DNA of 64,000 nt from Mesorhizobium sp. GTDB taxonomy: Bacteria; Pseudomonadota; Alphaproteobacteria; Rhizobiales; Rhizobiaceae. Location: contig JAHBYX010000011.1 of the NCBI GenBank assembly GCA_019635735.1, forward strand, positions 1-64,000. Reading direction: 5' to 3'. Every line of letters starts with the position of its first letter. The first letter of the stretch is position 1. A model generated the notes under the pieces. That model ran no database searches, was not told the origin of the DNA, and was given only the letters and a program-made list of their open reading frames with translations. Positions 48,624 to 57,313 of the stretch are shown piece after piece. A program made the translations under genes and the position numbers.

Positions 48624-50189
48624 ATGGGGATTGAATTGGCGGGCGGACCGGCAAAGGAGCCGGGGCTCCTTCTCGACGTGAGGGGGCTCACGAAGGTCTT
48701 TGGGTCGCTCATCGCCTGCAATCATGTCGACCTGCAGATCGCAAAGGGCGAGATCCACGCACTTCTTGGCGAAAACGGCGCCGGCAAGTCGACGCTGGTC
48801 AAGATGCTGTTCGGCACGCTGGCGCCGAATGCCGGCGAGATCCTGTGGAACGGCAAGCAGGTGCGGATCGGCAGTCCCGGCGAGGCGAGGCGGCTCGGCA
48901 TCGGCATGGTGTTCCAGCATTTCTCGCTGTTCGAGGCGCTGACCGCGGCCGAGAACATCGCGCTGTCGCTCGACAGCACCACGCCGATTTCCGCCATCGC
49001 CGCAAAGGCTAAGGAACTGTCGCAAAGCTACGGCCTGCCGCTCGATCCGGGCTCGCTCGTCGGCGACCTGTCGGTGGGCGAGCGCCAGCGTATCGAGATC
49101 ATCCGCTGCCTGCTGCAGGAGCCGGACCTGATCATCCTCGACGAGCCGACGTCGGTGCTCACCCCGCAGGAAGCCGACAAACTGTTCGAGACGCTGGAAA
49201 GGTTGCGCGGCGAAGGAAAGTCGATCCTCTACATCAGCCATCGGCTGGAGGAAGTACAGCGTATCTGCGACCGCGCGACCGTGCTGCGCCACGGCAAGGT
49301 CGTCGCCCACTGCAATCCGCGCCAGGAAACGGCGGGCTCGCTTGCCCGCATGATGGTGGGCGGCGACGTGCACGAGGTGCACCGCGAGCATCCGGATCAT
49401 GTGGAAGGCGCGCCGCTGATCGAGATCCGCAACCTGTCGCAGGCCCCGAAAGGGCCGTTCTCGATGCCGCTCAAGGACATCAGCCTGACGGTGCGGGCGG
49501 GCGAGGTGGTGGGTATCGCGGGCGTCGCCGGCAACGGGCAGGGCGAGTTCTTCGACGCGGTGAGCGGTGAAGCCGTCCAGGCCGATCCCGCCACGGTACG
49601 CATCCGCAGCATCGACGCCGGCACGCTCGGCATCACCGGCCGCAGGCTGCTCGGCGCCGGCTTCGTGCCCGAGGAGCGGCTCGGACACGGCGCGGTGCCG
49701 GGAATGAAGCTCTCCGACAACATGCTGCTCGCGCGCCATCGATCCGACGCCAAGGCCTTTCTCGGCGGCGGTGCGCTCGGCTTCATCCGCCGCGATGCGA
49801 TCGAGGCGACGACGAAGCGGGTGGTCGAGGAGATGGACGTGCGCAAGAGCGCCGAGGATCCGGAGGCTTCGGCGCTGTCGGGCGGCAACCTGCAGAAATT
49901 CATCATCGGCCGTGAGCTTGACCGCAAGCCCTCGGTGCTGGTCGTCAACCAGCCAACATGGGGCGTCGACGCGGGGGCTGCCGCCCGCATCCGCCAGGCC
50001 CTGATCGACCTGACGCGATCCGGCTCGGCGGTCATCGTCATCAGCCAGGACCTCGACGAGCTGTTCGAGATCGCCGATCGGATCGCGGTGATGGCGCATG
50101 GGGAGATGTCGCAGACCATCCCCATCCAGGGGGCCACGCGCGAGAAGATCGGCCTCCTGATGGGCGGCGCGGACACGGGAGCGCATTGA
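48624..50189 (+). CDS. ABC transporter ATP-binding protein, BMP-type nucleoside importer
   Basis: 521 residues with two nucleotide-binding domains, as in sugar- and nucleoside-type importers. The first is complete: GENGAGKSTLVKML, signature LSVGERQRIEIIR, Walker B LIILDEPTSVL. The second has a degenerate Walker A (GVAGNGQGEF, no lysine), LSGGNLQKFIIGREL and a Walker B with Gln for Glu (VVNQPTWGVD), as usual for this group. Start ATG 48624 (MGIELAGGPAKEPGLLLDVR). The following permease gene overlaps by one base. Confidence 0.94.
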   Translation: MGIELAGGPAKEPGLLLDVRGLTKVFGSLIACNHVDLQIAKGEIHALLGENGAGKSTLVKMLFGTLAPNAGEILWNGKQVRIGSPGEARRLGIGMVFQHFSLFEALTAAENIALSLDSTTPISAIAAKAKELSQSYGLPLDPGSLVGDLSVGERQRIEIIRCLLQEPDLIILDEPTSVLTPQEADKLFETLERLRGEGKSILYISHRLEEVQRICDRATVLRHGKVVAHCNPRQETAGSLARMMVGGDVHEVHREHPDHVEGAPLIEIRNLSQAPKGPFSMPLKDISLTVRAGEVVGIAGVAGNGQGEFFDAVSGEAVQADPATVRIRSIDAGTLGITGRRLLGAGFVPEERLGHGAVPGMKLSDNMLLARHRSDAKAFLGGGALGFIRRDAIEATTKRVVEEMDVRKSAEDPEASALSGGNLQKFIIGRELDRKPSVLVVNQPTWGVDAGAAARIRQALIDLTRSGSAVIVISQDLDELFEIADRIAVMAHGEMSQTIPIQGATREKIGLLMGGADTGAH

Positions 50190-51298
50190 TGCGGCTGGAA
50201 CTCGCCAAGCGGCCGCAGCACTCGAAGCTATTCAGCGCGCTGTCGCCCTTCATCGCCTTCGTCCTGACGGTGATTGCCGGCGCCGTCCTGTTCGCGCTGT
50301 TGGGGAAAAGCCCGGGCGCGGCGCTCTACGCCTATTTCATCACGCCGCTGACCGACCTCTGGTCGCTGCATGAACTTGCGATCAAGGCCGCGCCCCTGAT
50401 CCTGATCGGTGTCGGTCTCGCGGTCTGCTACCTCTCGAACAACTGGAACATTGGCGCCGAGGGCCAGTTCGTGATGGGGGCGGTGGTCGGCGCCATGCTG
50501 CCGATCCTTTATCCGGGCCTGCAGCAATCGCCGCTGGCGCTGCCGGTCATGCTTCTCATGGGCGCGCTCGGCGGCGCGGCCTATGCCGCGATCCCTGCCT
50601 TCCTCAAGGCGCGCTTCAACACCAACGAGATCCTGACCAGCCTGATGCTGGTCTATGTCGCCCAGCTGTTCCTCGACTGGCTGGTGCGCGGACCCTGGCG
50701 CGACCCGGCGGCGATGAACTTTCCGCAGGCGCCGCGCTTCACCGGTTACGCGGTGCTGCCGGAGCTGCTGCCGGCCTCGGGCAGGGCCAATATCGGCATT
50801 CTCTTCGCGCTTGTCGCCGCGGTGCTGCTTTGGGTCCTGCTGACGCGCACGAAGAAGGGCTTCGAGATACGCGTCATCGGCATGAGCCCGCGGGCAGGGC
50901 GCTTCGCCGGCTTCTCGACACGCGGCGCGATCTTCTTCTCGTTCCTCCTTTCCGGCGCGCTGGCGGGCCTCGCGGGCATTTCGGAAGTCTCGGGCGCCAT
51001 CGGTCGGCTGCAGCCGTCGATCTCGCCGGGCTACGGCTTCGCAGCGATCATCGTCGCCTTCCTCGGCCGGCTCAATCCGCTCGGCATCGTCGCGGCCGGC
51101 GTCGTTCTGGCGCTGACCTATCTCGGCGGAGAGGTGGCTCAGATCGAGGTCGGCGTCTCCGACAAGGTCGTTCGCGCCTTCCAGGGCCTGCTGCTCTTCT
51201 TCGTGCTCGCCTGCGACACGCTCATCCACTACCGCATCCGTTTCGTGCCCAGCGAGCGCCCAGCGGCCGTGCTTCCGGAGGCGAAGTCCGATGCTTGA
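50189..51298 (+). CDS. ABC transporter permease, nucleoside importer (first)
   Basis: 369 residues, about ten membrane segments, BPD_transp_2 family as in ribose and nucleoside importers. Typical pieces are LSNNWNIGAEGQFVMGAVVG, ARFNTNEILTSLMLVYVAQL and GYGFAAIIVAFLGRLNPLGI. The ATG at 50189 overlaps the stop of the ATPase gene (TGATG), and the gene overlaps the second permease by eight bases. Confidence 0.94.
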   Translation: MRLELAKRPQHSKLFSALSPFIAFVLTVIAGAVLFALLGKSPGAALYAYFITPLTDLWSLHELAIKAAPLILIGVGLAVCYLSNNWNIGAEGQFVMGAVVGAMLPILYPGLQQSPLALPVMLLMGALGGAAYAAIPAFLKARFNTNEILTSLMLVYVAQLFLDWLVRGPWRDPAAMNFPQAPRFTGYAVLPELLPASGRANIGILFALVAAVLLWVLLTRTKKGFEIRVIGMSPRAGRFAGFSTRGAIFFSFLLSGALAGLAGISEVSGAIGRLQPSISPGYGFAAIIVAFLGRLNPLGIVAAGVVLALTYLGGEVAQIEVGVSDKVVRAFQGLLLFFVLACDTLIHYRIRFVPSERPAAVLPEAKSDA

Positions 51299-52277
51299 GT
51301 CGATCCTCCTCACCATCGCCACCGCCTCGACGCCGCTGCTCATCGCGGCGATCGGCGAACTGGTCGTCGAGCGTTCCGGTGTCCTGAACCTCGGCGTCGA
51401 AGGCATGATGCTGATGGGCGCCGTGATCGGCTTCGGCGTGGCGCTGACCACGGGCAATCCCTGGCTCGGCGTGCTGGCAGGCATCGTGGCGGGTGCCGCG
51501 TTCTCGATACTGTTCGCCTTCCTGGCGCTGACGCTCGCGACCAACCAGGTCGCTACGGGTCTGGCGCTGACCCTGCTCGGCGTCGGCGCGTCGGGCATGA
51601 TCGGCGAGGCATTCGTCGGCCAGCCGGGCGTCAAGCTGACGCCGATCTACATTCCGGGGCTGACCGATCTACCCTTCGGCAGGTTGCTCTTCGGCCAGGA
51701 TCCGATGTTCTACATTTCCCTGGTGCTGGTGGCGGGCGTGTCCTGGTTCCTGTTCCGCACCCGGGCGGGCCTGACGCTGCGCTCCGTCGGCGACAGCCAT
51801 ACCTCGGCGCATGCGCTGGGCATCAAGGTGATCCGCATCCGCTATGCGGCGGTCGCCTTCGGTGGCGCCTGCGCGGGGCTCGCCGGCGCGCAGATGTCGC
51901 TGGTCTACACCTCGCAGTGGATCGAGAACATGACGGCCGGGCGCGGCTGGATCGCGCTGGCGCTGGTCGTCTTCGCCTCGTGGCGGCCCACGCGCGTGCT
52001 ACTCGGTGCTTATCTGTTCGGCGCGATCACGATCGCCCAGCTGCATGTGCAGGCGCTGAGCCCCAACGACATCGCCGTCGGCGCCGGGCCGCTTTGGTTC
52101 CTCAGCGAAGGCGGGCGCTGGCTGCTGTCCGTCCTCAAGTCGGTGCCGGCGCAGTTCCTGTCGGCGCTGCCCTATCTGGCGACGGTGGTGGTGCTTGTGC
52201 TTATCTCACGCAACCGGCGCCTGACGCTGATCAACACGCCCGCCTGTCTCGGGCGCCCCTTCGTGCCGGACCGCTGA
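51291..52277 (+). CDS. ABC transporter permease, nucleoside importer (second)
   Basis: 328 residues, about eight to nine membrane segments, the partner permease. Starts MLESILLTIATASTPLLIAA; SGVLNLGVEGMMLMGAVIGF, GVKLTPIYIPGL and AGRGWIALALVVFASWRPTR are characteristic of the nucleoside (purine) importer permeases. The 52-base gap to the binding-protein gene includes a ribosome-binding site. Confidence 0.94.
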   Translation: MLESILLTIATASTPLLIAAIGELVVERSGVLNLGVEGMMLMGAVIGFGVALTTGNPWLGVLAGIVAGAAFSILFAFLALTLATNQVATGLALTLLGVGASGMIGEAFVGQPGVKLTPIYIPGLTDLPFGRLLFGQDPMFYISLVLVAGVSWFLFRTRAGLTLRSVGDSHTSAHALGIKVIRIRYAAVAFGGACAGLAGAQMSLVYTSQWIENMTAGRGWIALALVVFASWRPTRVLLGAYLFGAITIAQLHVQALSPNDIAVGAGPLWFLSEGGRWLLSVLKSVPAQFLSALPYLATVVVLVLISRNRRLTLINTPACLGRPFVPDR

Positions 52278-52328
52278 GGCCGGCTCAACCGAAAGCCCGG
52301 AAGGCTTGCAACCACAGAGGAAGACATC

Positions 52329-53408
52329 ATGAAGAAACTCACACTTGCACTCGCAGCCTCAGCGGCCGTGCTGTTCGCCGCCGGCGGCGCCTTCGCGGCC
52401 GACAAGGCCAAGGCCTGCTTCATCTACGTCGGCCCGATCGGCGATTTCGGCTGGTCGTACCAGCATCATCAGGGTGCGCTCGAGATGCAGAAAAATCTGG
52501 GCGGCGAGGAGAAGGTCGAGATCGCCTATCTCGAGAGCGTTCCGGAAGGTGCGGACGCCGAGCGCGCGATCGAGCGCTTCGCCCGTTCCGGCTGCAACAT
52601 CATCTTCACCACCTCCTTTGGCTACATGGATGCGACCAACGCCGTCGCCGCCAAGTTCCCGGATGTGAAGTTCGAGCACGCGACCGGCTTCAAGCGCGAC
52701 ACGCCGAATGTCGCGACCTACAATTCGAAGTTCCACGAGGGCCGCTACGTGCAGGGCGTGATCGCGGCCAAGATGTCGAAGGCGGGTGTTGCCGGCTACA
52801 TCGCGTCCTTCCCGATCCCGGAAGTGGTGATGGGCATCAACTCCTTCGTGCTCGGCGCGCAGTCGGTGAACCCGGACTTCAAGGTCAAGGTCGTGTGGGC
52901 CAACACCTGGTTCGATCCGGGCAAGGAAGCAGATGCCGCCAAGGCGCTGCTCGACCAGGGCGTCGACATCATCACCCAGCACACGGACTCGACCGCGCCG
53001 ATGCAGGTCGCGCACGAGCGCGGCGTGAAGGCGTTCGGCCAGGCGTCCGACATGATCAAGTTCGGTCCGGAGACCCAGCTGACCTCGATCGTCGACAATT
53101 GGGGACCGTATTACACCGAGCGGGTAAAGGCGGTGATGGACGGCTCGTGGAAGCAGGTCGACGTCTGGGGCGGCATGAAGGAAGGGCACGTCGTGATGGC
53201 GCCCTACACCAACATGCCAGACGACGTGAAGAAGCTGGCTGAAGAGACCGAAGCGAAGATCAAGGGCGGATTCAACCCGTTCACCGGCCCGATCAAGAAG
53301 CAGGACGGTTCCGAGTGGCTGGCCGCCGGCGCGACCGCTCAGGACGGCGAACTGCTCGGCTTGAACTTCTACGTCCAGGGCGTCGACGACCAGCTGCCGA
53401 AGCAGTGA
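52329..53408 (+). CDS. BMP family substrate-binding protein of nucleoside ABC importer
   Basis: 359 residues. Signal peptide MKKLTLALAASAAVLFAAGG to AFA, cleaved before ADKAKACFIYVGPIGDFGWS; no lipobox cysteine, so a soluble periplasmic protein. Contains the BMP/PnrA fold pattern (EGADAERAIERFARSGCNII, ITQHTDSTAPMQVAHERGVK). Family members bind purine nucleosides or related ligands; this specificity is inferred. RBS GAGGAAGACATCATG. It completes the operon ATPase-permease-permease-binding protein. Confidence 0.94.
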   Translation: MKKLTLALAASAAVLFAAGGAFAADKAKACFIYVGPIGDFGWSYQHHQGALEMQKNLGGEEKVEIAYLESVPEGADAERAIERFARSGCNIIFTTSFGYMDATNAVAAKFPDVKFEHATGFKRDTPNVATYNSKFHEGRYVQGVIAAKMSKAGVAGYIASFPIPEVVMGINSFVLGAQSVNPDFKVKVVWANTWFDPGKEADAAKALLDQGVDIITQHTDSTAPMQVAHERGVKAFGQASDMIKFGPETQLTSIVDNWGPYYTERVKAVMDGSWKQVDVWGGMKEGHVVMAPYTNMPDDVKKLAEETEAKIKGGFNPFTGPIKKQDGSEWLAAGATAQDGELLGLNFYVQGVDDQLPKQ

Positions 53409-53430
53409 TCGGTTTGCGATACGGTAGGGG

Positions 53431-53454
53431 AAGGGCGCCGCAAGGCGCCCTTTT
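53431..53454 (+). terminator. Terminator of the nucleoside ABC operon
   Basis: Stem AAGGGCGCC (53431-53439), loop GCAA, GGCGCCCTT (53444-53452), then TTCC, 22 bases after the stop codon of the binding-protein gene. The T-run is short but extends from the stem as CCCTTTTCC. Confidence 0.7.
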
Positions 53455-53471
53455 CCGTCGAACCGGGAATA

Positions 53472-54563
53472 TCAGGCCGGTTGAGGCGGTCCCGACCTCA
53501 GGGACAGGCGGCTCAGGACGGGCTTGACGGCGCGCATCAGCCGATGGCGCAGCGGCGTTTCGATCCATCGCCAGATCAGCCAGGACAGCGCCAGCATCGT
53601 CGCGGCCACGAGCGCCGCGGCCGACCATTTGCCGAGAAGCGGCGCGGTCGCATTGATCGCGACGTAGCCGATGTGCTGGTGCAGCAGGTAGAGCGGATAG
53701 GTAAGCCCTCCAAGCGCGAGCGACAGCCGCGTCGGGATGACTTTCGCGCGCAGCAGGACCGCGGCGATCAGAAGGCCGTGCATGGCGAGACTGGCGACGG
53801 CGAGGCCGGCCATGGGCACGGATACGCCATAGTGGCCCTGCATCCAATCCTTGCCGACGGCCATCAGGCTGGTCGACAGCATGAAGGAGGCCGCCAACAG
53901 CACCAGCGCCTCGGCGGAGCGGCCGCGGGTCTGGATATGGTGGATGAGGATTCCGGAGGCGAAGAGCGGGCCGTATTCGGTGAGGAACAGCAAACGCATC
54001 GCGCCGCTGCCGATCGAGAACTCGTTGACCGCGCAAAGCACCAGCCATCCGGCGACGAGTTCGAGCCTGAGCGTCTGGAACGCGCCGGATATCAGCGCGA
54101 CGGTGACCCAGCCATAGAAGATCAGCTCGAGGATGATCGACCAGTAGACGCCGTCGACGAAGGGTTCACCGAGCGCCGGCGCGAACATGAACAGGTTTGC
54201 CACGTACTGCCTGATCGTGACGCTTCCCCATTCCGGCTGGACGGCGAACATCACGGCGAAGGTGAAGGTCATGCAGACGAGGAAGCCGGGATAGAGACGG
54301 ACAAACCGGGCAACCGCAAAGTCGAGCCAGCCGCGTCCTTCCGCCGACCATGCGATGACATAGCCGCTGATCAGGAAGAACAGGTGGACGCCGAGATAGC
54401 CGTAGATGGCGATGCCGGCGGCTTGCGGATAGCCGCTGTCGAGCAATCCGTCCGCCGCTGCGCCGCGGAAGAGATAGTGAAACGCCACCACCGCCAGCGC
54501 CGCGACGAGGCGGAGCCAGTCCAGAGTGGCGATGCGGCCGGCGGGTGACACATTCTGGGACAT
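53472..54563 (-). CDS. Acyltransferase 3 family membrane protein
   Basis: 363 residues with ten hydrophobic segments. The acyltransferase 3 (OafA/NodX) pattern is clear: LDWLRLVAALAVVAFHYLFR with the catalytic His, GYLGVHLFFLISGYVIAWS, FVDGVYWSIILELIFYGWV. Such enzymes O-acetylate or acylate surface polysaccharides. ATG 54563 is chosen over one 18 codons earlier because the domain starts shortly after. Divergent from the GST gene; the palindrome at 54665-54690 is between them. Confidence 0.92.
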   Translation of the reverse strand: MSQNVSPAGRIATLDWLRLVAALAVVAFHYLFRGAAADGLLDSGYPQAAGIAIYGYLGVHLFFLISGYVIAWSAEGRGWLDFAVARFVRLYPGFLVCMTFTFAVMFAVQPEWGSVTIRQYVANLFMFAPALGEPFVDGVYWSIILELIFYGWVTVALISGAFQTLRLELVAGWLVLCAVNEFSIGSGAMRLLFLTEYGPLFASGILIHHIQTRGRSAEALVLLAASFMLSTSLMAVGKDWMQGHYGVSVPMAGLAVASLAMHGLLIAAVLLRAKVIPTRLSLALGGLTYPLYLLHQHIGYVAINATAPLLGKWSAAALVAATMLALSWLIWRWIETPLRHRLMRAVKPVLSRLSLRSGPPQPA

Positions 54564-54664
54564 GCCGGCTTCAGTGCAAGAAGCTTGCCGAAGCCGGGGA
54601 ACGCCATCGCGGGACACGACTTGACGTGGAGAAGATGCTGCCTCGGCGTCAAAAGCCGGAAGCC

Positions 54665-54690
54665 CCTCCTGACAAAAGGATGTCAGGAGG
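54665..54690. repeat. Palindrome CCTCCTGACA-N6-TGTCAGGAGG, copy 2
   Basis: Perfect arms of ten bases (54665-54674 and 54681-54690) with spacer AAAGGA. It ends 45 bases upstream of the GST start and lies about 100 bases from the divergent acyltransferase start. The arms are identical to those of the copy at 3273-3300, and the right side shares TGTCAGGAGGCC. Confidence 0.75.
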
Positions 54691-54735
54691 CCTGTGCTAG
54701 GCAGAGATATGGACGGGGGAAGGAAGGAAAAGACG

Positions 54736-55377
54736 ATGCTGAAATTCTACCATGCACCGTGGTCGCGGGCGTCCGGCACGCTCTGGCTGCTCGAGGAACT
54801 CGGCGTCGACTATCAGTTGGAGCTGGTCGACATCCGCATGGAAGGCGGGTTGCCGGAAACCTACCGGCGGATCCAGCCGAACAAGAAGGTTCCGGCGATC
54901 GAGCATGATGGCGTGATCATCACGGAGCGCGCGGCGATCTCCACATATCTCGCCGAAGCATTCCCGCAGGCCGGGCTTGCGCCGGCTATCGGAGACAAGG
55001 ACCGCGGGCCATATCTGACGATGCTGGTCTATTGCGACTCGGTGTTCGACCCGTGCGTTTCCGCAAGGGCCCACGGCCTCACCTATGCGAGCAACGACTA
55101 TTCGTTCGGCGTGTTCGACGATATGGTCGCCTATGTCGACCGGATCCTGAGCGAGCGGATATACGCTGCAGGGGACCGCTTCACCGCCGCCGACACGCAA
55201 CTGGCGTCGGCTGTGCATTTCACCATGCACATCCTCAAGGTCCTGCCGGAAAAGCCGTCCTTCCTGCGCTATCTCGAACGGATCGCCGAGCGGCCCGCGT
55301 ATCAGCGTGCGCAGGCGAAGGACATGGACATGGCGCGGACCGTTCCCGCCTTCGCCAGCCGGTTCGAGAAGGGCTGA
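54736..55377 (+). CDS. Glutathione S-transferase family protein
   Basis: 213 residues. N-terminal thioredoxin-like domain with WSRASGTLWLLEELGVDY and KVPAIEHDGVIITERAAIST (the VP-[AI]-E/S signature for glutathione), then a helical C-terminal domain with RFTAADTQLASAVH (N-capping/hydrophobic staple). The likely catalytic Ser or Cys is in HAPWSRAS. ATG 54736 follows GGAAGG; the open frame begins earlier at 54694 but in the promoter region. It ends three bases from the opposing rimO. Confidence 0.92.
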   Translation: MLKFYHAPWSRASGTLWLLEELGVDYQLELVDIRMEGGLPETYRRIQPNKKVPAIEHDGVIITERAAISTYLAEAFPQAGLAPAIGDKDRGPYLTMLVYCDSVFDPCVSARAHGLTYASNDYSFGVFDDMVAYVDRILSERIYAAGDRFTAADTQLASAVHFTMHILKVLPEKPSFLRYLERIAERPAYQRAQAKDMDMARTVPAFASRFEKG

Positions 55378-55380
55378 GGC

Positions 55381-56694
55381 TCAGACCGCCGTACCGTAGA
55401 GGTCGTAGGCGTCGGCGCGGTCGATCTTCACGGTGAGGATGTCGCCGACGCGCATCGGGCGGCGCGACTGGATGTGGACGCTGCCGTCGATCTCCGGCGC
55501 ATCGTATTTCGTGCGGCCCTTGGCGGCGAGACCGTTGGCCTCGTCGATGATGACGGGGAGGCGCTTGCCGACCTTTTTCGTCAGCTGTGCGGCCGACACC
55601 TTCTGCTGGCGTTGCATAAAGCGGTGCCAGCGGGCTTCCTTGATCTCCTGCGGCACGGCGGGCAGGCCGAGAGCTTCGGATCGCGCGCCTGACACCGGCT
55701 CGTATTTGAAGCAGCCGGCGCGGTCGATCTTCGCTTCATCCAGCCAGTCGAGCAGGATCTCGAAGTCCTCGTCCGTCTCGCCCGGATAGCCGACGATGAA
55801 GGTGGAGCGGACGGCGAGGTCCGGGCAGGTCTCGCGCCAGCCGCGGATGCGCTCCAGCGTCTTTTCCTGATGCGCGGGGCGGCGCATGTTCTTCAGGACG
55901 TTCGGCGCGGCGTGCTGGAAGGGGATGTCGAGATAGGGCAGCACCTTGCCTTCCGCCATCAGCGGGATGACGTCGTCGACATGCGGGTAGGGGTAGACGT
56001 AGTGCAGGCGCACCCAGATGCCGAGGTCGCCAAGCTCGCGCGACAGGTCGAGGAACTTTGCGCGGACTTCCCGGTCCTTCCAGACTGACGTCTGGTATTT
56101 GATGTCGACGCCGTAGGCACTGGTGTCCTGCGAGATGACCAGCAGTTCCTTGACGCCGGCATTGGCGAGTTTCTCGGCCTCGCGCAACACGTCGGCCGCC
56201 GGACGCGAGACGAGATCGCCGCGCAGTGCCGGGATGATGCAGAAGGAGCAGCGGTTGTTGCAGCCTTCGGAAATTTTCAAATAGGCATAGTGGCGCGGCG
56301 TCAGCTTCACGCCCTGCGGCGGCAGAAGATCGATGAAGGGCTCGTGCGCTGCGGGAACCGCCTCGTGGACGGCCGCCATGACGCTCTCGTAGGCCTGCGG
56401 CCCGGTGATCGCCAGCACGTTGGGGTGCTTCTCGTGGATCAGTTCCGGTGTCGCGCCCATGCAGCCGGTGACGATCACCTTGCCGTTCTCCGACATCGCC
56501 TGGCCGATCGCGGCGAGCGACTCGTCGCGGGCGGAATCGAGGAAACCACAGGTGTTGACGACGACCAGGTCTGCGCCGTCATGCTTGCGGGCGATCTCGT
56601 AGCCTTCGGCGCGAAGGCGCGTGATGATACGCTCGGAATCGACGAGCGCCTTCGGGCAACCGAGACTGACGAAGCTGACGCGCGGGGCGGTCAT
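55381..56694 (-). CDS. rimO: Ribosomal protein S12 methylthiotransferase (RimO)
   Basis: 437 residues. Radical SAM enzyme that methylthiolates Asp88 (E. coli numbering) of ribosomal protein S12. N-terminal cluster-binding cysteines occur in SLGCPKALVDSE, NTCGFLDSARDES and TGCMGA; the radical SAM triad is CNNRCSFC; a TRAM domain ends the protein. The ATG at 56694 (MTAPRVSFVSLGCPKALVDS) is preferred to an upstream frame. It ends adjacent to the GST gene. Confidence 0.96.
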   Translation of the reverse strand: MTAPRVSFVSLGCPKALVDSERIITRLRAEGYEIARKHDGADLVVVNTCGFLDSARDESLAAIGQAMSENGKVIVTGCMGATPELIHEKHPNVLAITGPQAYESVMAAVHEAVPAAHEPFIDLLPPQGVKLTPRHYAYLKISEGCNNRCSFCIIPALRGDLVSRPAADVLREAEKLANAGVKELLVISQDTSAYGVDIKYQTSVWKDREVRAKFLDLSRELGDLGIWVRLHYVYPYPHVDDVIPLMAEGKVLPYLDIPFQHAAPNVLKNMRRPAHQEKTLERIRGWRETCPDLAVRSTFIVGYPGETDEDFEILLDWLDEAKIDRAGCFKYEPVSGARSEALGLPAVPQEIKEARWHRFMQRQQKVSAAQLTKKVGKRLPVIIDEANGLAAKGRTKYDAPEIDGSVHIQSRRPMRVGDILTVKIDRADAYDLYGTAV

Positions 56695-56770
56695 GGCAGG
56701 ATACCTGTTGGGCGGAAGCCGCGCCCTATGACACAGCCGGCCCGAAACGACAACCTCCGCGACGCCGCAG

Positions 56771-57313
56771 CTATCCGGCGAAACCGCCCTCGGCGAGGAA
56801 CTGCAGCTCTTCGGGCGTCGATTCACGCGCCAGAATCGGATTGCGGTGGGGGAACCGGCCGAAGCGCAGGACGATGTCGCGATGTCCGCGCGCGTGCTTC
56901 ATCATCTCTTCGCCCAGGTGCTCTCCGAGCGAGCAGGCATATTCCTGGTCCGCGAGGTTCTCCGAATGCGAGAACGGCAGGTAGAAGAAGTGGCGCACCA
57001 GTTCCTCGACCGCGCGGTCGTGGCCGGCGGCAACGGCGAGGCGCGCGTGGTGGCGCGCCAGCGGGTCGGTCGCATACATGTGGCCTGTGCCGCGGAAGCA
57101 GTTGCGCGGAAACTGGTCGAGCAGCAGCATCAGACCGAAGGCGCCTTCGGCCGATGCCTGCCAGTCGTCGAGCTCCCGCCGGGCCGCCCGCCAGTGCAGC
57201 GGCTCGAACCTTTGCCTGAAGTCAGCGTCGAACGCCGCGTCCTTGCGAAACCAGGCATCGGGGCCGGCGGATCGCCAGAATCCGGTGATGGCGGAAATTT
57301 CGGATTGGCTCAT
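56771..57313 (-). CDS. DUF924 family protein
   Basis: 180 residues, helical. Signature DQFPRNCFRGTGHMYATDPL with AFGLMLLL before it, and HFFYLPFSHSENLADQEYA later. The family is of unknown function, sometimes fused to or near transporters. Its ATG overlaps the stop of the upstream antiporter (ATGA at 57310-57313), so it is translated with it. Confidence 0.9.
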   Translation of the reverse strand: MSQSEISAITGFWRSAGPDAWFRKDAAFDADFRQRFEPLHWRAARRELDDWQASAEGAFGLMLLLDQFPRNCFRGTGHMYATDPLARHHARLAVAAGHDRAVEELVRHFFYLPFSHSENLADQEYACSLGEHLGEEMMKHARGHRDIVLRFGRFPHRNPILARESTPEELQFLAEGGFAG

